In this document: positions 63,301-64,000 of the stretch, in pieces | How positions within the stretch are numbered: position 1 is the stretch's first letter | How the letters are laid out: every line of letters begins with the position of its first letter | Origin: Burhinus oedicnemus | Lineage: Eukaryota > Chordata > Aves > Charadriiformes > Burhinidae | Reading direction: 5' to 3' | Length of the DNA stretch: 64,000 nucleotides | NCBI GenBank assembly: GCA_008921705.1 | Contig: VFFE01007767.1 | Coordinates: 1,316,278 to 1,380,277, forward strand | Notes under the pieces: generated by a model | What the model saw: only the letters and a program-made list of their open reading frames with translations | What the model was told of the DNA's origin: nothing | Database searches by the model: none | Translations under genes and position numbers: made by a program

Positions 63301-64000
63301 TCAAACTAGAAGAGTTTAGGGGTTTCAAAGGGGAAAAAATATGGCTATTTAAAAATACTTAAAAAACATTAAGATCCTTCCCTTTGGATGTAGGTAAAGC
63401 GAACTTACATGTTTGACTCAACACTTAAGTATAAATCAAAGCATTTTGTACCCCATTCAACCCTGCCAAATACTAACAAATTAATAGGACATATATTAGA
63501 AGTGAAGAGATTCTTTGTTGGAAAATGTTTCTCGTAAGTTAACACACAAAATGGCCAAGAAGGTCCTGCACTTAAGCCTCTTTAAAGCACTGCCACTAAG
63601 CAAACCTGTAACCGGTAAAAAATCTCAGACAAAAATATGAGTAACATCATGTGTGACGTCCAATATGCACTTTATACCACAAAGAATGTGGAAAGTTTGT
63701 GGGTTTTTCTCTTTAAAAAATTAGATTTTAGACATATCTAGACAAGCAAAAAAGTTTAACTTATTCTGAGGTTATTTAACCCAAGCTTTTAAGTCAGACA
63801 TCTTTATCTTAACGTAGACAATAATAAGAAATATATAGTAGTGCTCAGAGTGAAAATATGCATTTATTTGACTTGTTCTGCTGTGTAGTTCAGGCTGCTG
63901 TCGGACACGCTGTATAGACTTGTTTCTTACTGCCAAATGCGGTTTTGTGAGACAGTACACGGTAAAACACTCCTGTGACCCAGATGACATTTGCAAGAAC

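Larger units (their letters stand above)
58404..64000 (-). other. PIP4K2A: PIP4K2A intron 3, left part (continues beyond window)
   Basis: This is sequence upstream of exon 4, starting with the TTGACAG acceptor. I searched it on the minus strand for the exon 3 peptide and found no match, so the whole stretch is taken as intron. It contains a plus-strand CR1 3' end (59797-60054) and an old repeat remnant (60105-60345). The rest is AT-rich with no recognised content. Confidence 0.8.

Noticed and set aside
1..64000. tRNA genes, rRNA, CRISPR array, phage or bacterial operon
   Set aside because: No B-box-like GGTTCGAAT sequence in a cloverleaf context, no regularly spaced direct repeats, and no dense coding; the window is vertebrate intergenic and intronic DNA.

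Overview
The window looks like avian nuclear DNA. Three pieces of CR1 LINE carry the bird-type CR1 3' end, other interspersed repeats are few and old, and there is one intron-rich vertebrate gene. I cannot name the species. I found no prokaryotic genes, CRISPR array, virus, rRNA or tRNA gene, and no evidence of a new multi-gene system.

The one protein-coding gene I can support is PIP4K2A, encoding phosphatidylinositol 5-phosphate 4-kinase type 2 alpha, on the minus strand. Seven coding exons, corresponding to human exons 4 to 10, lie between 58403 and 27036. All six internal introns are GT-AG. The joined exons encode 293 residues followed by TAA, exactly the number that follows residue 113 in the 406-residue human protein. 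This covers the C-lobe, most of the N-lobe, the ATP-site lysine, the MDYSLL and IID motifs, the acidic flexible insert and the activation loop. The first three coding exons must lie beyond 64000 to the right. The 3' UTR runs about 2.25 kb from 27035 to a canonical AATAAA at 24784-24789, with a GT-rich element just beyond it.

Layout: 1 to about 24.77 kb is downstream intergenic DNA with no convincing gene. It holds a CR1 fragment (13.57-13.84 kb), some old repeat remnants, and a locally duplicated zone (18.74-20.62 kb) in which a 222-bp segment occurs twice, nearly identical, 1248 bp apart. From 24.77 to 27.04 kb is the PIP4K2A 3' UTR. From 27.04 to 58.40 kb are exons 10 to 4 and their introns, which contain one CR1 fragment and several MIR/L3-like relics. 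From 58.40 to 64.00 kb is part of intron 3, with a CR1 3' end whose last 24 bp are duplicated in tandem.

Part 2 offers sequence-level curiosities rather than a new system: the local duplication, a perfect 10-bp stem-loop and a U18-GU-C12 tract in the 3' UTR, a 39-bp in-frame exon next to the DLKGS motif, two perfect palindromes and the CR1 tail duplication.
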